Notes: a model not told the origin generated them from the letters alone. Numbered from the stretch's first letter, positions 9,862-18,933 are shown. The stretch is 64,000 bases of DNA from Polaribacter gangjinensis (GCF_038024125.1 NZ_CP150662.1:1257501-1321500), one strand, 5' to 3'. Numbers and translations: made by a program.

Positions 9862-11004
9862 ATGACTACACCCAAAAAAATCCTTTTGTTGCCTATTGAA
9901 GACAAAACCATTGTTTGGTTTGCTGCTAGCAATGAATATGTGGTTTTTGAAAATGAGGTTGCCAGCATATTACAACAGCGCATTTCTGGAAGTTCTATTG
10001 ATGAAATTGCATTGGAAATTTCTAGTAAAATGGACATTCCTTTTACCGAAATTAAAGACTTTATTGAAAATTTAGAAGAACAGTTTTTAAACAAAACATT
10101 GGTTGAACACATTCCGTTAGAAAAAGAAGCATCAAAAATACAAAAGCCAAAGAAATTTGAAATTTCTGAAACTTATTTGATCAATGATGTTGTCTGTAAA
10201 GTCTCGTTTTTATCTAAAAAAGAACGTGAATTGGTGCATCCTAAATTTGCACATTTGGTAACTACTGATGCGCCTTTACATCATCATTTGTTTGAAGTGT
10301 TTATCAATAATAATGAAATTATTTTATACGTAAATAATTCGTTTATTGGCACTTGGCATCCTGAAGAAGTTCATTATTTTCAAGGAAAATTTTCGATGGA
10401 ATTGATTCAAAAAATTCATCAAAAAGAAGAATCAAAATGGATGGGAGTTTTTCATGCCTCTGCTGTGAGTGATGGCAAACAAAGCATCCTTTTTTTGGGG
10501 GATTCTGGCAATGGGAAAAGTACTTCATTGGCCTTGTTACAAGCCAATGGATTTACTTGTTTGGCGGATGATTTTGTGCCAATAGCAGCAGAAAATAAAG
10601 AAGTGTATAGTTTTCCTGCAGCCATTTCCATCAAAAAAAATAGTTTGCAAGTATTGGATTCTTTGTATCCAAGTTTAGCAGATGCTATTGAATATGATTA
10701 TATCCGTTTGAACAAAATTGTGCGTTATTTACCTCCAAATAATGCTGACTTTACAACGCATTTGCCTTGTAAAAAATTGATTTTCATCAAATATGAAAAA
10801 GAAGTAGATTTACAAGTAAATTCCATTTCGAAATTAGACGCTTTTCAACAACTCATTCCTGATTCTTGGTTGTCGCCTTTACCTGAAAATGCAGCTATTT
10901 TTCTGGATTGGTTTGCACAATTAGAATGTTTTCAAATCAAATACTCTGAAAATGAAAAAATGATTGCAGCAGTTCGTGAATTGTTTGAGGTTTCAAGGGT
11001 TTAA
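9862..11004 (+). CDS. PqqD-like domain fused to HPr-kinase-like P-loop protein
   Basis: This 380-residue cytoplasmic protein has no signal peptide. Residues ~1-80 have the small helical pattern of PqqD/RRE-type peptide-binding domains, including NEYVVFENEVASILQQ. The C-terminal half resembles HprK-type serine kinases. It has a Walker A GDSGNGKST near residues 213-221 and an ADDFVPI motif near 235-241 (Walker-B-like). A YSFPAAISIKKN segment follows, as in HprK-like proteins of lasso-peptide and related clusters. The fusion suggests ATP-dependent handling or phosphorylation of a peptide or protein recognised by the PqqD-like part. It follows the second T9SS gene by 82 bp on the same strand. Domain assignment is by eye; the substrate is unknown. 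It is not the classical carbon-control HprK. Confidence 0.65.
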   Translation: MTTPKKILLLPIEDKTIVWFAASNEYVVFENEVASILQQRISGSSIDEIALEISSKMDIPFTEIKDFIENLEEQFLNKTLVEHIPLEKEASKIQKPKKFEISETYLINDVVCKVSFLSKKERELVHPKFAHLVTTDAPLHHHLFEVFINNNEIILYVNNSFIGTWHPEEVHYFQGKFSMELIQKIHQKEESKWMGVFHASAVSDGKQSILFLGDSGNGKSTSLALLQANGFTCLADDFVPIAAENKEVYSFPAAISIKKNSLQVLDSLYPSLADAIEYDYIRLNKIVRYLPPNNADFTTHLPCKKLIFIKYEKEVDLQVNSISKLDAFQQLIPDSWLSPLPENAAIFLDWFAQLECFQIKYSENEKMIAAVRELFEVSRV

Positions 11005-11066
11005 AGGTTTCTGTTGTTTCTATTGTTTGAGGGTTGAAAGTTGTTCCACAAAAGCCTCAAAGAAGA

Positions 11067-11137
11067 CACAAAAAACACAAAGAGATTCTTAATAAAAAAA
11101 CTTTGTGAAACTTTTAGATCACTTTGTGGGTTTTGTG
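11067..11137. repeat. Long inverted repeat of CACAAAG type
   Basis: A 16-nt left arm (11067-11082) and right arm (11122-11137) pair at 14 of 16 positions around a 39-nt loop that holds a further CTTTGTG copy. It lies in the 171-bp gap between convergent genes. It resembles dispersed intergenic repeats of Bacteroidota and could also act as a weak bidirectional terminator. Confidence 0.45.
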
Positions 11138-11175
11138 AAATAGCTCAAGAAAATCTAACTTTTAATATCATACTT

Positions 11176-12528
11176 CTAATTGCATCCCTTCAATTTTTCA
11201 AAATCCAATCCACCATAATTTCCAGAACTCATCAATAAAAGAGCTGTTTTTGCTAAATTTTGATCAAATAAAAAATCACTAAATTCTTTAGGATTTGTAT
11301 AAATAATCAAATCTTCTCGTTGAAAAGCATTCGCGATTTGCTCATGAGTTACGGCTTCTAATTGTTTTATTTTAACTGCATCTGGCGAATAAAAAACAAC
11401 TGCTTTATCTGCTGAATCCAAAGCACTTTGATATTCTGCTAAAAATTCGGCATTCAAACTAGAATAGGTATGCAGCTCTAAACATGCTAACAATGTCCAA
11501 TCTTTAAATTGTTCTTTCACCGCTTTTGTAGTTGCTGCTACTTTACTTGGACTGTGAGCAAAATCTTTAAAAATAACAGTGTTTTTGTTGCTTGCAATTT
11601 TTTCTAAACGTTTGCTTGCACCTTTAAAACTAGCAATCGCCTCATAAAAATCATCCTCGTCAATTCCCATATGTTGACAAATCCATTTTGCACCAGCTAA
11701 ATTCTGTAGGTTGTGATTGCCAAAAATTTCTAAGGGCAAAGCACCTTCAGCGGTTTCTAAATAAGTAATTCCATTTTCTATAAAATGATTGGGCGTTTTA
11801 TAAGGATATTTTTTGATGTGATTTTCAGACGATTCCACAACATCTTTCACATGTTCATCCTCGATATTATACACCATACTTCCACCATTAATCATGGAAT
11901 CAGTGAAGATTTTAAATTGTTCTTTGTAGTTTTCGAATGTTGGAAAAACGTTGATATGATCCCAAGCAATACCACTCAAAAGCGCAATATTGGGTTTGTA
12001 TAAGTGAAATTTTGGGCGTCTATCAATGGGCGAACTCAAATATTCATCACCTTCTAAGACCATAAATTCGTTTTCTTCTGTAAGATGCACCATCGTTTCA
12101 AAACCTTCTAATTGTGCGCCAACCATATAATCAACAGCTTTTTCATGATAATTCATTACATGTAAAATCATAGAAGTTATGGTTGTCTTTCCATGTGAAC
12201 CTCCAATAACCACACGAGTTTTATTTTTAGATTGCTCGAATAAAAACTCAGGATATGAATAAATTTTCAACCCTAACTCTTCCGCTTTTACCAATTCTGG
12301 ATTGTCTTTTTTAGCATGCATTCCCAAAATAACCACATCAATAGTCTTGTTGATTTTTTCAGGAAACCAACCAAAACTTTCAGGCAACAAACCATATTTT
12401 TCCAATCTTGATTTTGAAGGTTCGTGAATGGTATCATCACTTCCTGAAACTTTTTCTCCTTTTTGATGTAAAGCAATTGCCAAATTGTGCATGGCACTTC
12501 CACCAATTGCAATAAAATGAATGTTCAT
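11176..12528 (-). CDS. mpl: Mpl-type Mur ligase (murein tripeptide ligase family)
   Basis: This 450-residue Mur ligase fits the Mpl branch, which re-attaches recycled L-Ala-gamma-D-Glu-meso-DAP tripeptide to UDP-MurNAc. The N-terminal Rossmann-like domain begins MNIHFIAIGGSAMHNLAIAL, the central ATPase has the P-loop GGSHGKTT (about residues 108-115), and the EGDEYLSS motif near 158-165 is typical of MurC/Mpl enzymes. FKDFAHSPSKV near 305-315 marks the C-terminal ligase domain. MurC is closely related, but Mpl is favoured by the start and by the FAHSP motif. It is convergent with the PqqD/HprK-like gene. Confidence 0.8.
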   Translation of the reverse strand: MNIHFIAIGGSAMHNLAIALHQKGEKVSGSDDTIHEPSKSRLEKYGLLPESFGWFPEKINKTIDVVILGMHAKKDNPELVKAEELGLKIYSYPEFLFEQSKNKTRVVIGGSHGKTTITSMILHVMNYHEKAVDYMVGAQLEGFETMVHLTEENEFMVLEGDEYLSSPIDRRPKFHLYKPNIALLSGIAWDHINVFPTFENYKEQFKIFTDSMINGGSMVYNIEDEHVKDVVESSENHIKKYPYKTPNHFIENGITYLETAEGALPLEIFGNHNLQNLAGAKWICQHMGIDEDDFYEAIASFKGASKRLEKIASNKNTVIFKDFAHSPSKVAATTKAVKEQFKDWTLLACLELHTYSSLNAEFLAEYQSALDSADKAVVFYSPDAVKIKQLEAVTHEQIANAFQREDLIIYTNPKEFSDFLFDQNLAKTALLLMSSGNYGGLDFEKLKGCN

Positions 12529-12748
12529 GTCTAAAATTTTAATCCGTAAAATTACAAAAGTGATGGCAATAAATGGGGCTGAATGATGGCTTTTGATAAA
12601 AAGCTTTTCAAAAAACTTTAAGAATTTTCAGAAAATCTAAAGAAATAAAAATCAATTTTCACAGACTAAAAGAATGTTATAACAACTTGAAAAATGATTT
12701 TAACAAAAAAGAAAGAGAACATTTACCATCGAAATATATTTTAATTGA

Positions 12749-12756
12749 TACATTTG
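12749..12756 (+). promoter_or_regulatory. Putative -7 box
   Basis: TACATTTG matches TAnnTTTG and lies 24 bp upstream of the ATG of the small beta-barrel gene at 12780. A -33 element is not obvious. The rest of the 251-bp gap (12529-12779) shows no other clear signal. Confidence 0.5.
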
Positions 12757-12779
12757 TATAACTAAAAAACAAATAACAT

Positions 12780-13226
12780 ATGAAAAAAATAATTTTTGCT
12801 TTAGGTTTCATCCTAGCTTGTTCATTGACTTTGACAGCTCAAGAAATTTCAGAAAATGCAATTGGTCTACGTTTTGGTGGAGGAAATGGTGTTGGAGGTG
12901 AAATTTCTTATCAAAAAGCTTTAGGAAGTAGCAATCGTTTAGAAATTGATTTAGGGTTGGCAAATGAGTTTACCAACTTTAAAGCAACAGGTTTGTATCA
13001 ATGGGTTTGGAATTTAGAAGACAGATTTAATTGGTATGCAGGTGTTGGTGGAGGATTGGTTTCTGCAGGAGGTACTGGAATATACGCTGCTGGTGTTATT
13101 GGAATTGAATATAACTTTAAAGCGCCAATTTTACTTTCAATTGACTATCGTCCAGAAGTTGGTGTAGCAGGTGGTTTAAACGGATTGGAATCAGATATTG
13201 CTTTATCAGTAAGATATCAATTTTAA
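12780..13226 (+). CDS. Small outer-membrane beta-barrel-like protein
   Basis: This 148-residue protein has a signal peptide (MKKIIFALGFILACSLTLTA, cut before QEISENAIG). The mature part has alternating hydrophobic beta strands with Gly-rich turns (RFGGGNGVGGEISYQKAL, GVGGGLVSAGGTG) and ends in an aromatic strand, SVRYQF, as outer-membrane barrels do. The predicted length suits a barrel of about eight strands. No specific family was recognised and no partner gene is adjacent; a perfect palindromic terminator follows. Confidence 0.7.
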   Translation: MKKIIFALGFILACSLTLTAQEISENAIGLRFGGGNGVGGEISYQKALGSSNRLEIDLGLANEFTNFKATGLYQWVWNLEDRFNWYAGVGGGLVSAGGTGIYAAGVIGIEYNFKAPILLSIDYRPEVGVAGGLNGLESDIALSVRYQF

Positions 13227-13263
13227 ATAGAAGGTTTTCAATTTTTGAAAATCTAAAATGACT

Positions 13264-13293
13264 AAAATCCTCAACAGCTGTTGAGGATTTTTT
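13264..13293. terminator. Bidirectional intrinsic terminator
   Basis: A perfect palindrome centred at 13277/13278 (core CCTCAACAGCTGTTGAGG) is flanked by A and T runs on both sides. It serves both convergent genes. The T run overlaps the TAA stop of the minus-strand DUF4136 gene. Confidence 0.9.
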
Positions 13294-13807
13294 ATTTTGG
13301 TGGATACTTACTCAATACTTTTGGAACGATTAATTGAAAATAAACCTCTTTTTCTTGTGGTAATCGTTTTTCTTTTACGGTACTTTCTAAAGATGCTTTC
13401 CAAAAAAGTTCTTCTTTGATAGGTGTTAAAAATTCAATTGTTAAAACTTCTCTTATTTTCTTTGATCCAATTGGGATTCCTCCAGAAACTCCAAAAATAC
13501 TATTAGGACCTGCATTTCCGAATCCAACAGCGACTGTATTTCTGGCAACTTCAGCTGATTTTTCGATATTGAAATCAATAAAAAAGTCGGGTGTTTCACT
13601 AAATGTCAATCCTTTTTGTTGCAATGTTGTATCAATAATTTTAAGTATCCTTTTAATATCCAAATCATTTAAATCTTTACCAACATTTTCATAAAATCCG
13701 TAAGTTTTGAACTTTTCAAAATCAGTTTTATCATCAAAATCTGTAATCACTTTTGCAGATGAACAACTCATCAAAAAAAATCCAAAAACGATTAAAAGAT
13801 ATTTCAT
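13292..13807 (-). CDS. DUF4136 family lipoprotein
   Basis: The ATG at 13807 gives MKYLLIVFGFFLMSCSS, an ideal SPII signal with lipobox LMSC. An alternative ATG at 13828 would add seven charged residues before the signal and overlap the upstream gene, so the inner start is preferred (171 residues). The mature part has the DUF4136 pattern: VITDFDDKTDFEKFKTYGF near the start, then a conserved LTIEFLTP...LFWKASLE region. These are envelope lipoproteins of unknown function. The start lies 5 bp after the stop of the M28 peptidase gene, so the two are likely one operon. Confidence 0.8.
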   Translation of the reverse strand: MKYLLIVFGFFLMSCSSAKVITDFDDKTDFEKFKTYGFYENVGKDLNDLDIKRILKIIDTTLQQKGLTFSETPDFFIDFNIEKSAEVARNTVAVGFGNAGPNSIFGVSGGIPIGSKKIREVLTIEFLTPIKEELFWKASLESTVKEKRLPQEKEVYFQLIVPKVLSKYPPK

Positions 13808-13811
13808 AAGC

Positions 13812-14810
13812 TTACTTTTTTTCCTCAATAATTACTCTTGATGGTGTATCAATTCCTTTGATTATACTTTCAGTACCTTTTGCAACTGCCTGAATTGTTT
13901 GTGTAATTACAGTCATGTTCAAAGTTTCAGCTTCATCAGAAGCTTGGTGATATTCTTTGTCAACATCAATTGGTGTCGTTGAAAATGTGTGTGATGGAAC
14001 GCCCAATCTTGCTAAAGAAGCGTTATCAGATCTAAAAAATAAATTGAATTTAGCATAGGGATCAGGAAATAATTGGTATCCTGTACCTACTAAATTTTTC
14101 TGTATGATTTTCCCAAAATCAGAACGGTCAAATCCAGTTAACCAAGCTGTATTTGGTCCAAAACTTGGCGTTTTTCCAATCATTTCTAAATTGATTCCGG
14201 CTACGAATTTACTTGCATCAATACCTTTTCCGAAATGAGTTGACCCAATCAATCCCATTTCTTCTGCTGTGAAAGCCACAAAAACAATGGTTCTTTCATT
14301 GGAATTTTGTTCTTTAAAATATTTTGCCAAAGCCAAAACTGCAGTAACTCCTGATGCATCATCGTTTGCACCATTATAAATACTATCTAACTGTCCGTCT
14401 TTTTTAATGATTCCTAAATGGTCATAATGAGCAGAAATTATCACATATTCATCTTTTTTTGATTTCCCCTCTAAAACACCTATAATATTAGCACTTGTAA
14501 TTTCTTCTTTGGTTCTTCTGTTGGTAAAAGTGAAGGTTTGCCTGTAAGAATCTAATCCATCAAATGTTTTTAAACCCAAATTAGAAAATTCATTTTCAAT
14601 GTATTGCGCTGCTTTTTCAATTCCTGGAGTTCCTGTTTTTCTTCCTTCCATTTTATCAGAAGCCAACATGTATAGATGCTTTTTTACCAAAGTTGAATCG
14701 ATAAAAAAAGTGTTATTTGTCTTGTTGATATTTTTAGTTTGCGCTAAAACACTTGTTTCTATTGAGGAAATTAAGATAATGAATCCTAAAAGGAAGTTTA
14801 ATTTTTTCAT
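13812..14810 (-). CDS. M28 family zinc peptidase (exported)
   Basis: This 332-residue protein has an N-terminal signal peptide (MKKLNFLLGFIILISSIETSVLAQ). The M28 catalytic domain shows the expected zinc and catalytic residues: SAHYDHLG (His128), GANDDASG (Asp150), TAEEMG (Glu183/184), NLEMIG, and a C-terminal HTFSTT His. M28 enzymes are aminopeptidases or carboxypeptidases; here the protein should act in the periplasm or at the surface on peptides. It is the first gene of a probable two-gene unit with the DUF4136 lipoprotein and diverges from kdsA. Confidence 0.87.
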   Translation of the reverse strand: MKKLNFLLGFIILISSIETSVLAQTKNINKTNNTFFIDSTLVKKHLYMLASDKMEGRKTGTPGIEKAAQYIENEFSNLGLKTFDGLDSYRQTFTFTNRRTKEEITSANIIGVLEGKSKKDEYVIISAHYDHLGIIKKDGQLDSIYNGANDDASGVTAVLALAKYFKEQNSNERTIVFVAFTAEEMGLIGSTHFGKGIDASKFVAGINLEMIGKTPSFGPNTAWLTGFDRSDFGKIIQKNLVGTGYQLFPDPYAKFNLFFRSDNASLARLGVPSHTFSTTPIDVDKEYHQASDEAETLNMTVITQTIQAVAKGTESIIKGIDTPSRVIIEEKK

Positions 14811-14845
14811 AATTTTGAATTTTAAGAGTTGAAAGATAGCAAATA

Positions 14846-14853
14846 TAATTTTG
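14846..14853 (+). promoter_or_regulatory. Putative -7 box of kdsA
   Basis: TAATTTTG fits TAnnTTTG and ends 25 bp before the kdsA ATG, in the short gap between the divergent M28 and kdsA genes. No well-spaced -33 element was seen. Confidence 0.4.
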
Positions 14854-14878
14854 TACTTTTACAGAAATTTTCATCAAA

Positions 14879-15703
14879 ATGATTTTAATAGAAATTCCAC
14901 AAATTAAACATACAAACGCAAATAACTTTTTTTTACTTTCTGGACCTTGTGCTATTGAAGGCGAAGAAATGGCATTAAGAATTGCTGAAAAAGTAGTTGC
15001 AATTACCGATAAATTACAAATTCCTTACATTTTTAAAGGCAGTTTTAAAAAAGCAAACAGAAGCAGAATTGATAGTTTTTCAGGAATTGGCGATGAAAAG
15101 GCCTTAAAAATTTTGAGAAAAGTTTCAGAAACTTTTCATGTGCCAACTGTTACAGATATTCACGAAACTTCGGATGCTGAAAAAGCTGCAGAATATGTAG
15201 ATGTTTTGCAAATTCCTGCGTTTTTAGTGCGTCAAACAGATTTAGTGGTTGCTGCTGCAAAAACTGGAAAAGTGGTAAATTTGAAAAAAGGCCAATTTAT
15301 GAGTCCTGCTTCTATGAAACATGCCGTTCAAAAAGTAAAAGATGCTGGAAATGAAAAAGCATGGATTACAGACAGAGGCACTATGTTTGGTTATCAAGAT
15401 ATGATTGTTGATTTTCGTGGAATTCCTGAAATGAGACAATTTGCGCCAACAATTTTAGATGTAACACATTCTTTACAACAACCCAATCAAACAACTGGAG
15501 TTACAGGTGGAAGACCAGATATGATTGAAACCATTGCCAGAGCTGGAATTGTGAATAATGTTGACGGATTATTTATTGAAACTCATTTTGATCCTGCAAA
15601 TGCAAAAAGCGATGGTGCTAATATGTTGCATTTAAATAATTTAGAACAATTATTATCGAATTTGGTGGCAATTCGAAAAACAATCAATCAGTTTAATTCA
15701 TAA
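14879..15703 (+). CDS. kdsA: 3-deoxy-8-phosphooctulonate (KDO-8-P) synthase
   Basis: This 274-residue protein is of normal KdsA length. KdsA condenses phosphoenolpyruvate with arabinose 5-phosphate to make KDO-8-phosphate for the lipopolysaccharide inner core. Family signatures are present: SGPCAIEGEE (residues 21-30), FKGSFKKANRSR (about 54-65), VTDIHE near 96-101, and TGVTGGRPDMIETIARAG near the C-terminus. The following membrane-protein gene starts 4 bp after the stop, so they probably share a transcript. Confidence 0.95.
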   Translation: MILIEIPQIKHTNANNFFLLSGPCAIEGEEMALRIAEKVVAITDKLQIPYIFKGSFKKANRSRIDSFSGIGDEKALKILRKVSETFHVPTVTDIHETSDAEKAAEYVDVLQIPAFLVRQTDLVVAAAKTGKVVNLKKGQFMSPASMKHAVQKVKDAGNEKAWITDRGTMFGYQDMIVDFRGIPEMRQFAPTILDVTHSLQQPNQTTGVTGGRPDMIETIARAGIVNNVDGLFIETHFDPANAKSDGANMLHLNNLEQLLSNLVAIRKTINQFNS

Positions 15704-15707
15704 TCAA

Positions 15708-16259
15708 ATGGAATTTTCTTCTCCATTTTCATTGAAAGGATTTACAGCAATTCAAATAGGAATTTATTTTTTAGCAGCTTCCTATTTGATAAAAAATATG
15801 TTAGATGGTTTTTTGATTGATGACAATCCAATGGGAATGATGTCTGCACAAATTATTGAAATCACTATCATTTCAATTTTGATTTTTTTATTTTTATTTT
15901 CGTCATTAGCTTTATTTTTTAGCGCTAAAAGACGTTCAAAAAAAATGGAAATATCACTTTGGAATCCCGCTTCAAAAAATAATATATGGAGGTATTTAGG
16001 AAGTTTTTTAATACTTTTTTTACTTCTCTACTTTTTAATGAGTCAAGGTTTTATTGATTTACTTTCACCCATTTTTATGTTTTTTTATGGATTGATTTTA
16101 TTTTTAATCAATCAAAAATCAAATAAAAAACTACAAATTATCACAGGAATTTGCGCGTTATTGGCTGTCATTTGTTTTTTAATTCCTAGTTATTGGTATG
16201 CTTCCATTTCTATTCTTGGAATTGCACATATTACTTTTGGAATTGTGGTAAAAGATTAG
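15708..16259 (+). CDS. Uncharacterised polytopic membrane protein
   Basis: This 183-residue protein was not recognised. It is very hydrophobic with about five to six predicted membrane segments, including residues near 12-30, 45-68, 95-135 and 142-180, and a short basic loop (AKRRSKKME, about 73-81). It starts 4 bp after kdsA, suggesting co-transcription, but nothing in the sequence ties it to KDO synthesis. Its stop overlaps by 4 bp the stop region of the convergent DUF3820 gene. Confidence 0.65.
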   Translation: MEFSSPFSLKGFTAIQIGIYFLAASYLIKNMLDGFLIDDNPMGMMSAQIIEITIISILIFLFLFSSLALFFSAKRRSKKMEISLWNPASKNNIWRYLGSFLILFLLLYFLMSQGFIDLLSPIFMFFYGLILFLINQKSNKKLQIITGICALLAVICFLIPSYWYASISILGIAHITFGIVVKD

Positions 16260-16477
16260 TTTTTATTTCTAATTCCTTTCACTAAATCCTCTAAACCATT
16301 CAGTTTTAGCTCATAAATCAATGCCAACTGATTCCCCAGTTTTCCTTTTGGAAAACCTTGATTTTTAAACCAAACTATATAAAATTCAGGCAAATCAATC
16401 AAATACTGATTTTTATATTTCCCAAAAGGCATTTTAGCAGTTGCTAAATCTATAAGAAATTGTTTGTTTTGCTCCAT
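16256..16477 (-). CDS. DUF3820 family protein
   Basis: This 73-residue cytoplasmic protein matches the DUF3820 pattern: MPFGKYKNQYLIDLPEFYIVWF (shown here only as the core PFGKYKN and LPEFYIVWF), then GFPKGKLGNQLALIYELKLNGL. Members are small, widespread and of unknown function; some are labelled quorum-sensing-regulated virulence factors without direct evidence. It follows the TlpA-like gene with a 4-bp gap on the same strand. Confidence 0.75.
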   Translation of the reverse strand: MEQNKQFLIDLATAKMPFGKYKNQYLIDLPEFYIVWFKNQGFPKGKLGNQLALIYELKLNGLEDLVKGIRNKN

Positions 16478-16481
16478 TTTT

Positions 16482-17663
16482 TTACTTTAAAAGTTGTTTT
16501 AAAACACTATCTACTTCTTTTTCTAGAAATTCTGAATAACCTAATTTAGAATATTGAACTTCTCCTTTTTTATTGATTATGTAAAATGTTGGATAACCTT
16601 TAACTTTAAAATTATTTGAAACTGTCTGATTTACTATAATAGTTGGATACATAATTTTCATATTTTTAATAAAGGGCAACAAATTTTCTCTAGAAATCGA
16701 ATCAACATCAACATCATTTATTCCAAATAATTTGATGTTTTTAGATTTATATTTTTTGTAAATGTTATTTAATTGAGGAATTGACTTTATACATGGTGGG
16801 CAGTTTTTATACCAAAAATCAAGAATAATTATGTTATCATAAAAATCACTAAGTACAAAATTATTTTTATTTAAAAATTCTCCTTTAAAATTCGTTACTT
16901 TTTGTCCTTTTAATAATGGGAGATTCTCTTCTTTGGAAGGTGATTGATATTCTGTAAACTCATAGTTTTTAGTTAATAAAACAAACTTATCTGCTAAATC
17001 TTTAGCAGTGTAATTATTAAATTTTATCGCGCTCAAATTCCACTCATTATATTGATATAAACTATCCAATTCTGCCCTAAAAACTATTTTATTGATTGCA
17101 TTTTTTGTATCATCAAAATATATTTCTTTCCATTTATTCTTCACATCAACTTCATCAGGATGAAAAACTTTTAATGAAAGTGATTCTTTATTTTTAGAAA
17201 TTTTAGCATTGTAAATAGAATCTTCAATAAATTTATAAAGACCATTATATTTAAGAAAATAAGTATTTAATAAATCACCATCAAAATTACCAGTAAAACC
17301 ATAGGGAATTGGTTCTTTAGGATTAAAACGTGTTACTTTTTTTGTTTTATTATCAATGATATAAAAAGATGTTAAATCGTAATATTTTATATAATCAGTT
17401 GTACTATCTTTTCTATGATGCCAAATATAACCCCCAAAAAGTGAATCTGATTTTTCCCTTATTATAATTTCACTTGATTTTGTATTAATTGTATCAGGAT
17501 AATCAAAATACTTCATTTTATAATCTAAACTATAACTAATAGAGGTATTCTCACTAAAATTAAAAATCAAATTTCTAAGATTATTTTCTAATGATAAATT
17601 TTCTTTTTTACAATTTGATATTAAAAAAGTTAGAATGAAAATTGATATAATTTTAGATTTCAT
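16482..17663 (-). CDS. TlpA-like thioredoxin-fold lipoprotein
   Basis: This 393-residue protein has an SPII-like signal (MKSKIISIFILTFLISNCKK, lipobox ISNC). A ~240-residue beta-rich N-terminal region precedes a C-terminal thioredoxin/AhpC-TSA domain. The redox motif CPPC lies near residues 288-291 in LDFWYKNCPPC, and a cis-Pro segment KGYPTFYIINKKG lies near 355-367. TlpA/ResA-type proteins reduce disulfides outside the cytoplasm, for example during cytochrome maturation; here it is a lipid-anchored member with unknown client. AT content of this gene is somewhat higher than its neighbours. Confidence 0.82.
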   Translation of the reverse strand: MKSKIISIFILTFLISNCKKENLSLENNLRNLIFNFSENTSISYSLDYKMKYFDYPDTINTKSSEIIIREKSDSLFGGYIWHHRKDSTTDYIKYYDLTSFYIIDNKTKKVTRFNPKEPIPYGFTGNFDGDLLNTYFLKYNGLYKFIEDSIYNAKISKNKESLSLKVFHPDEVDVKNKWKEIYFDDTKNAINKIVFRAELDSLYQYNEWNLSAIKFNNYTAKDLADKFVLLTKNYEFTEYQSPSKEENLPLLKGQKVTNFKGEFLNKNNFVLSDFYDNIIILDFWYKNCPPCIKSIPQLNNIYKKYKSKNIKLFGINDVDVDSISRENLLPFIKNMKIMYPTIIVNQTVSNNFKVKGYPTFYIINKKGEVQYSKLGYSEFLEKEVDSVLKQLLK

Positions 17664-17727
17664 TTTTTTTATTTATTAATTTTTTAAAAACATTTTCACT
17701 AAAAAACTGCAAAAGATTACTGCGTAA

Positions 17728-18933
17728 TTATTCCATACTATCAACATAATTCTGTAGATAAGAAAATCGTTCCGTTAATTTTCCATTTTCAGTGATTTTT
17801 GCACGGCTTAAAATTCCGTTTTTGTCTCCATCAAAAAAAGCTGGAATGACATTTTCAAGAAACATTTCTCCAAAACCTTCGCTAGCATCTTTAGGCAATT
17901 CACAGGGTAAATTATCAACAGCCATCACAACAATCGCATTTTCATCAAGAAAATCAACTTCAGTTTCTTTTTCAGGATGATATCCATAAAAAGGATTCTC
18001 TATGGTAGATGCACGAATTGTAGTTGGAATTGGACCATTGATATCACAAGAAATATCAGCTATAAAACGGATTTTGAACTCAGGATTTTTAGCATCTTCT
18101 TTGGTAAAAAATACAGGTGCTCCATTTCCATAAAAATGTCCTGCAATAAAAAAGTCGGTTACTTTGGCAAATCGTAAAAAATTAGCTTGATAAGCTTCAG
18201 GATGATTGTAAAAATCAGCATTGTCAAAGATTTTTCCATCCTTTCGTTTGTTATAATCCAACACATCTACAAAACAAAAAACAGGTTCACTAAAGTTTTG
18301 ATGTAAATATTCTTCAACAGAAACTTGTTTAATATGCATAGCATCCAACATTTCTTTCGCTCCATAAGCGACTTTACCATTTCCTGTCAACAATATTTTA
18401 AGATTTGGTATGTTGATTTTCTGTAATTCAGCAATTAACGCTTGTTGATTTTCCAACGTCGCTGCTTTTGGCAACTGAAATAAATTCAATTTAAAACCAA
18501 TAGCTCTAAATCCATTATAAGCACCTACAATTCCTGCATAACGTCCAAAACCTATTAAACGTGCACCATTTTCTTTGACAATTGTTTCATGGTCATACAA
18601 TTCAATATTTTTAGCTAAAATGGCTTGTAATAATTTGCGATTATAAGGTTGTTTTTTGATGGTATGACTAAAGAAAAAATATTTTTTATTGGGAATTAAA
18701 GCATCAACTGGAACCTCTTTTACACCCAATAAAATATCACAATCTGACACGTCTGAAACCACTTCAAATCCAGCATTTTTGTAGGCTAAATCAGAAAAAA
18801 CACGAATATCAGAAGTTTCAACTACAAATTTTGCTGACGGATATTTTCCAATCAATTCTTGTAATTTTTCAGGTGAAAACACTACTCTTTTATCTGGTGG
18901 ATTTTTACGTTCTCTGATAATGCCAAATTTCAT
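17728..18933 (-). CDS. Saccharopine/alanine dehydrogenase-like NAD(P)-dependent oxidoreductase
   Basis: This 401-residue protein has the AlaDH/PNT-saccharopine dehydrogenase layout. The N-terminal domain starts MKFGIIRERKNPPDKRVVFS with the usual basic-Pro-RV motif, then SHTIKKQPYNRKLLQAIL around residues 89-106. A central NAD-binding region includes LKILLTGNGKVAYGAKEML (core GNGKVAYGA near 184-192). A C-terminal FIADISCDINGPIP segment follows. Lysine-forming saccharopine dehydrogenases and alanine dehydrogenases share this fold, and the exact substrate cannot be told. It stands alone between the TlpA-like gene and ssrA. Confidence 0.78.
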   Translation of the reverse strand: MKFGIIRERKNPPDKRVVFSPEKLQELIGKYPSAKFVVETSDIRVFSDLAYKNAGFEVVSDVSDCDILLGVKEVPVDALIPNKKYFFFSHTIKKQPYNRKLLQAILAKNIELYDHETIVKENGARLIGFGRYAGIVGAYNGFRAIGFKLNLFQLPKAATLENQQALIAELQKINIPNLKILLTGNGKVAYGAKEMLDAMHIKQVSVEEYLHQNFSEPVFCFVDVLDYNKRKDGKIFDNADFYNHPEAYQANFLRFAKVTDFFIAGHFYGNGAPVFFTKEDAKNPEFKIRFIADISCDINGPIPTTIRASTIENPFYGYHPEKETEVDFLDENAIVVMAVDNLPCELPKDASEGFGEMFLENVIPAFFDGDKNGILSRAKITENGKLTERFSYLQNYVDSME

